Positions 32,538 to 32,893 of a stretch of 32,893 bases of DNA are shown one piece after another. Under the pieces are notes generated by a model that did no database searches, was not told the DNA's origin, and saw only the letters and a program-made list of their open reading frames with translations. The stretch is from JAXHTH01 sp034211115 (GTDB taxonomy: Bacteria; Planctomycetota; Phycisphaerae; Phycisphaerales; SM1A02): assembly GCA_034211115.1 (NCBI GenBank), contig JAXHTH010000045.1, positions 1 to 32,893 on the forward strand. Direction: 5' to 3'. A program made the translations under genes and the position numbers. The first letter of the stretch is position 1. Every line of letters starts with the position of its first letter.

Positions 32538-32893
32538 CTACGGCAGCGGCGGCGGGGGCTCGGCGTTGATCGAAATACACGTGATCCGCGCCACCTTCCA
32601 CGTCCCGTCGTTCTGCCGCTCGACCCGCAGCACCCACTGCGACGGCGTGTAGAACCCGTAACCCGTCGCTTCCGTCCAGCACGCGAGATGCACGACAGCG
32701 CCGTCGCGCGACGCGCTGTAGCCGTCCAGCATCGTGATCCGGTTGTCCTCGACCGAGTAGCGATCGGCCAGGCGGGAGAGGCCGTCGATGATGGCGTCCC
32801 GATCGTGGCTGATGTTCGTGGTCGCGCCGAGCTGAAGCCGGGCGTCGTCGGCGATGAGATTGTCCGCGGCGACCAGATCCTCGGTCACTGCCG
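32538..32893 (-). CDS. NTF2/SnoaL-like protein, cut at the window edge
   Basis: The C-terminal 118 or so residues of a protein whose start is outside the window; a GTG at 32888 could be read as a start, but the frame runs on past it. Landmarks: AADNLIADDARL, SHDRDAIIDGLSRLADRY, DNRITMLDGYSASRDGAVVHLACW, QWVLRVERQNDGTWKVARI. This fits the NTF2-like cone fold (a helix pair, then a curved sheet ending in W-V). It ends six bases from the stop of the large exported protein gene, tail to tail. It may be enzymatic or a binding domain; not determinable. Confidence 0.72.
   Translation of the reverse strand, partial: AVTEDLVAADNLIADDARLQLGATTNISHDRDAIIDGLSRLADRYSVEDNRITMLDGYSASRDGAVVHLACWTEATGYGFYTPSQWVLRVERQNDGTWKVARITCISINAEPPPPLP

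Overview
The window looks like chromosomal DNA of a planctomycete, most likely close to the Phycisphaerae. Three kinds of evidence point there: very high GC; secreted proteins ending in paired EF-hand/dockerin-like repeats of the form GDLN-D-VNTADLL-LL-WG; and many proteins with zinc ribbons of the CGY-L-L / CPECGR type common in this phylum. Pseudopilins with an H/DG-type C-terminal region and a futalosine-pathway menaquinone enzyme fit as well. No phage, insertion sequence, integrase or CRISPR array is visible.

Layout. 1-5600 (minus strand): three exported proteins with dockerin-like tails, the largest being 1070 residues with a toroid-like repeat region and a split HYR domain; a hairpin terminator lies at the left edge. 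5600-6160: a mostly empty gap with a minus-strand terminator, then a plus-strand tRNA with anticodon CAT and its own promoter. 6270-11125 (minus): two small lipoproteins, two paralogous pseudopilin-like proteins and an HscA-like Hsp70, closely spaced. 11259-13586 (plus): a shortened pheT and a small Cys-rich protein. 13631-14554 (minus): a four-helix membrane protein. 14753-17873 (plus): mqnC, a CoA-binding protein and two tandem OsmC-family proteins. 17895-24204 (minus): seven tightly packed genes, six encoding membrane proteins with zinc ribbons and the last a DUF1801 protein. 24624-25559 (minus): ilvE with its own promoter and terminator. 25831-27726 (minus): a fusion of a YfcH-type epimerase and a HAD-IIB domain that has lost its nucleophile. 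28215-29637 (minus): a family-5 uracil-DNA glycosylase overlapping a membrane-anchored coiled-coil protein. 29727-32531 (plus): a large exported protein of unknown function. The right edge cuts an NTF2/SnoaL-like gene.

How the genes work together. The housekeeping genes (pheT, mqnC, ilvE, udgB, tRNA) are scattered singly rather than in classical operons. The most coherent undescribed unit is the run of membrane zinc-ribbon genes, several joined by 4-base ATGA stop/start overlaps. They are repeated variations on one design: about six helices plus one or two cytosolic-looking ribbons. A second candidate unit is the lipoprotein-lipoprotein-pseudopilin-pseudopilin cluster, which looks like cell-envelope assembly. 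The three dockerin-tailed exported proteins form a third group. Functions for these groups are inferred from architecture only; no database search was possible.
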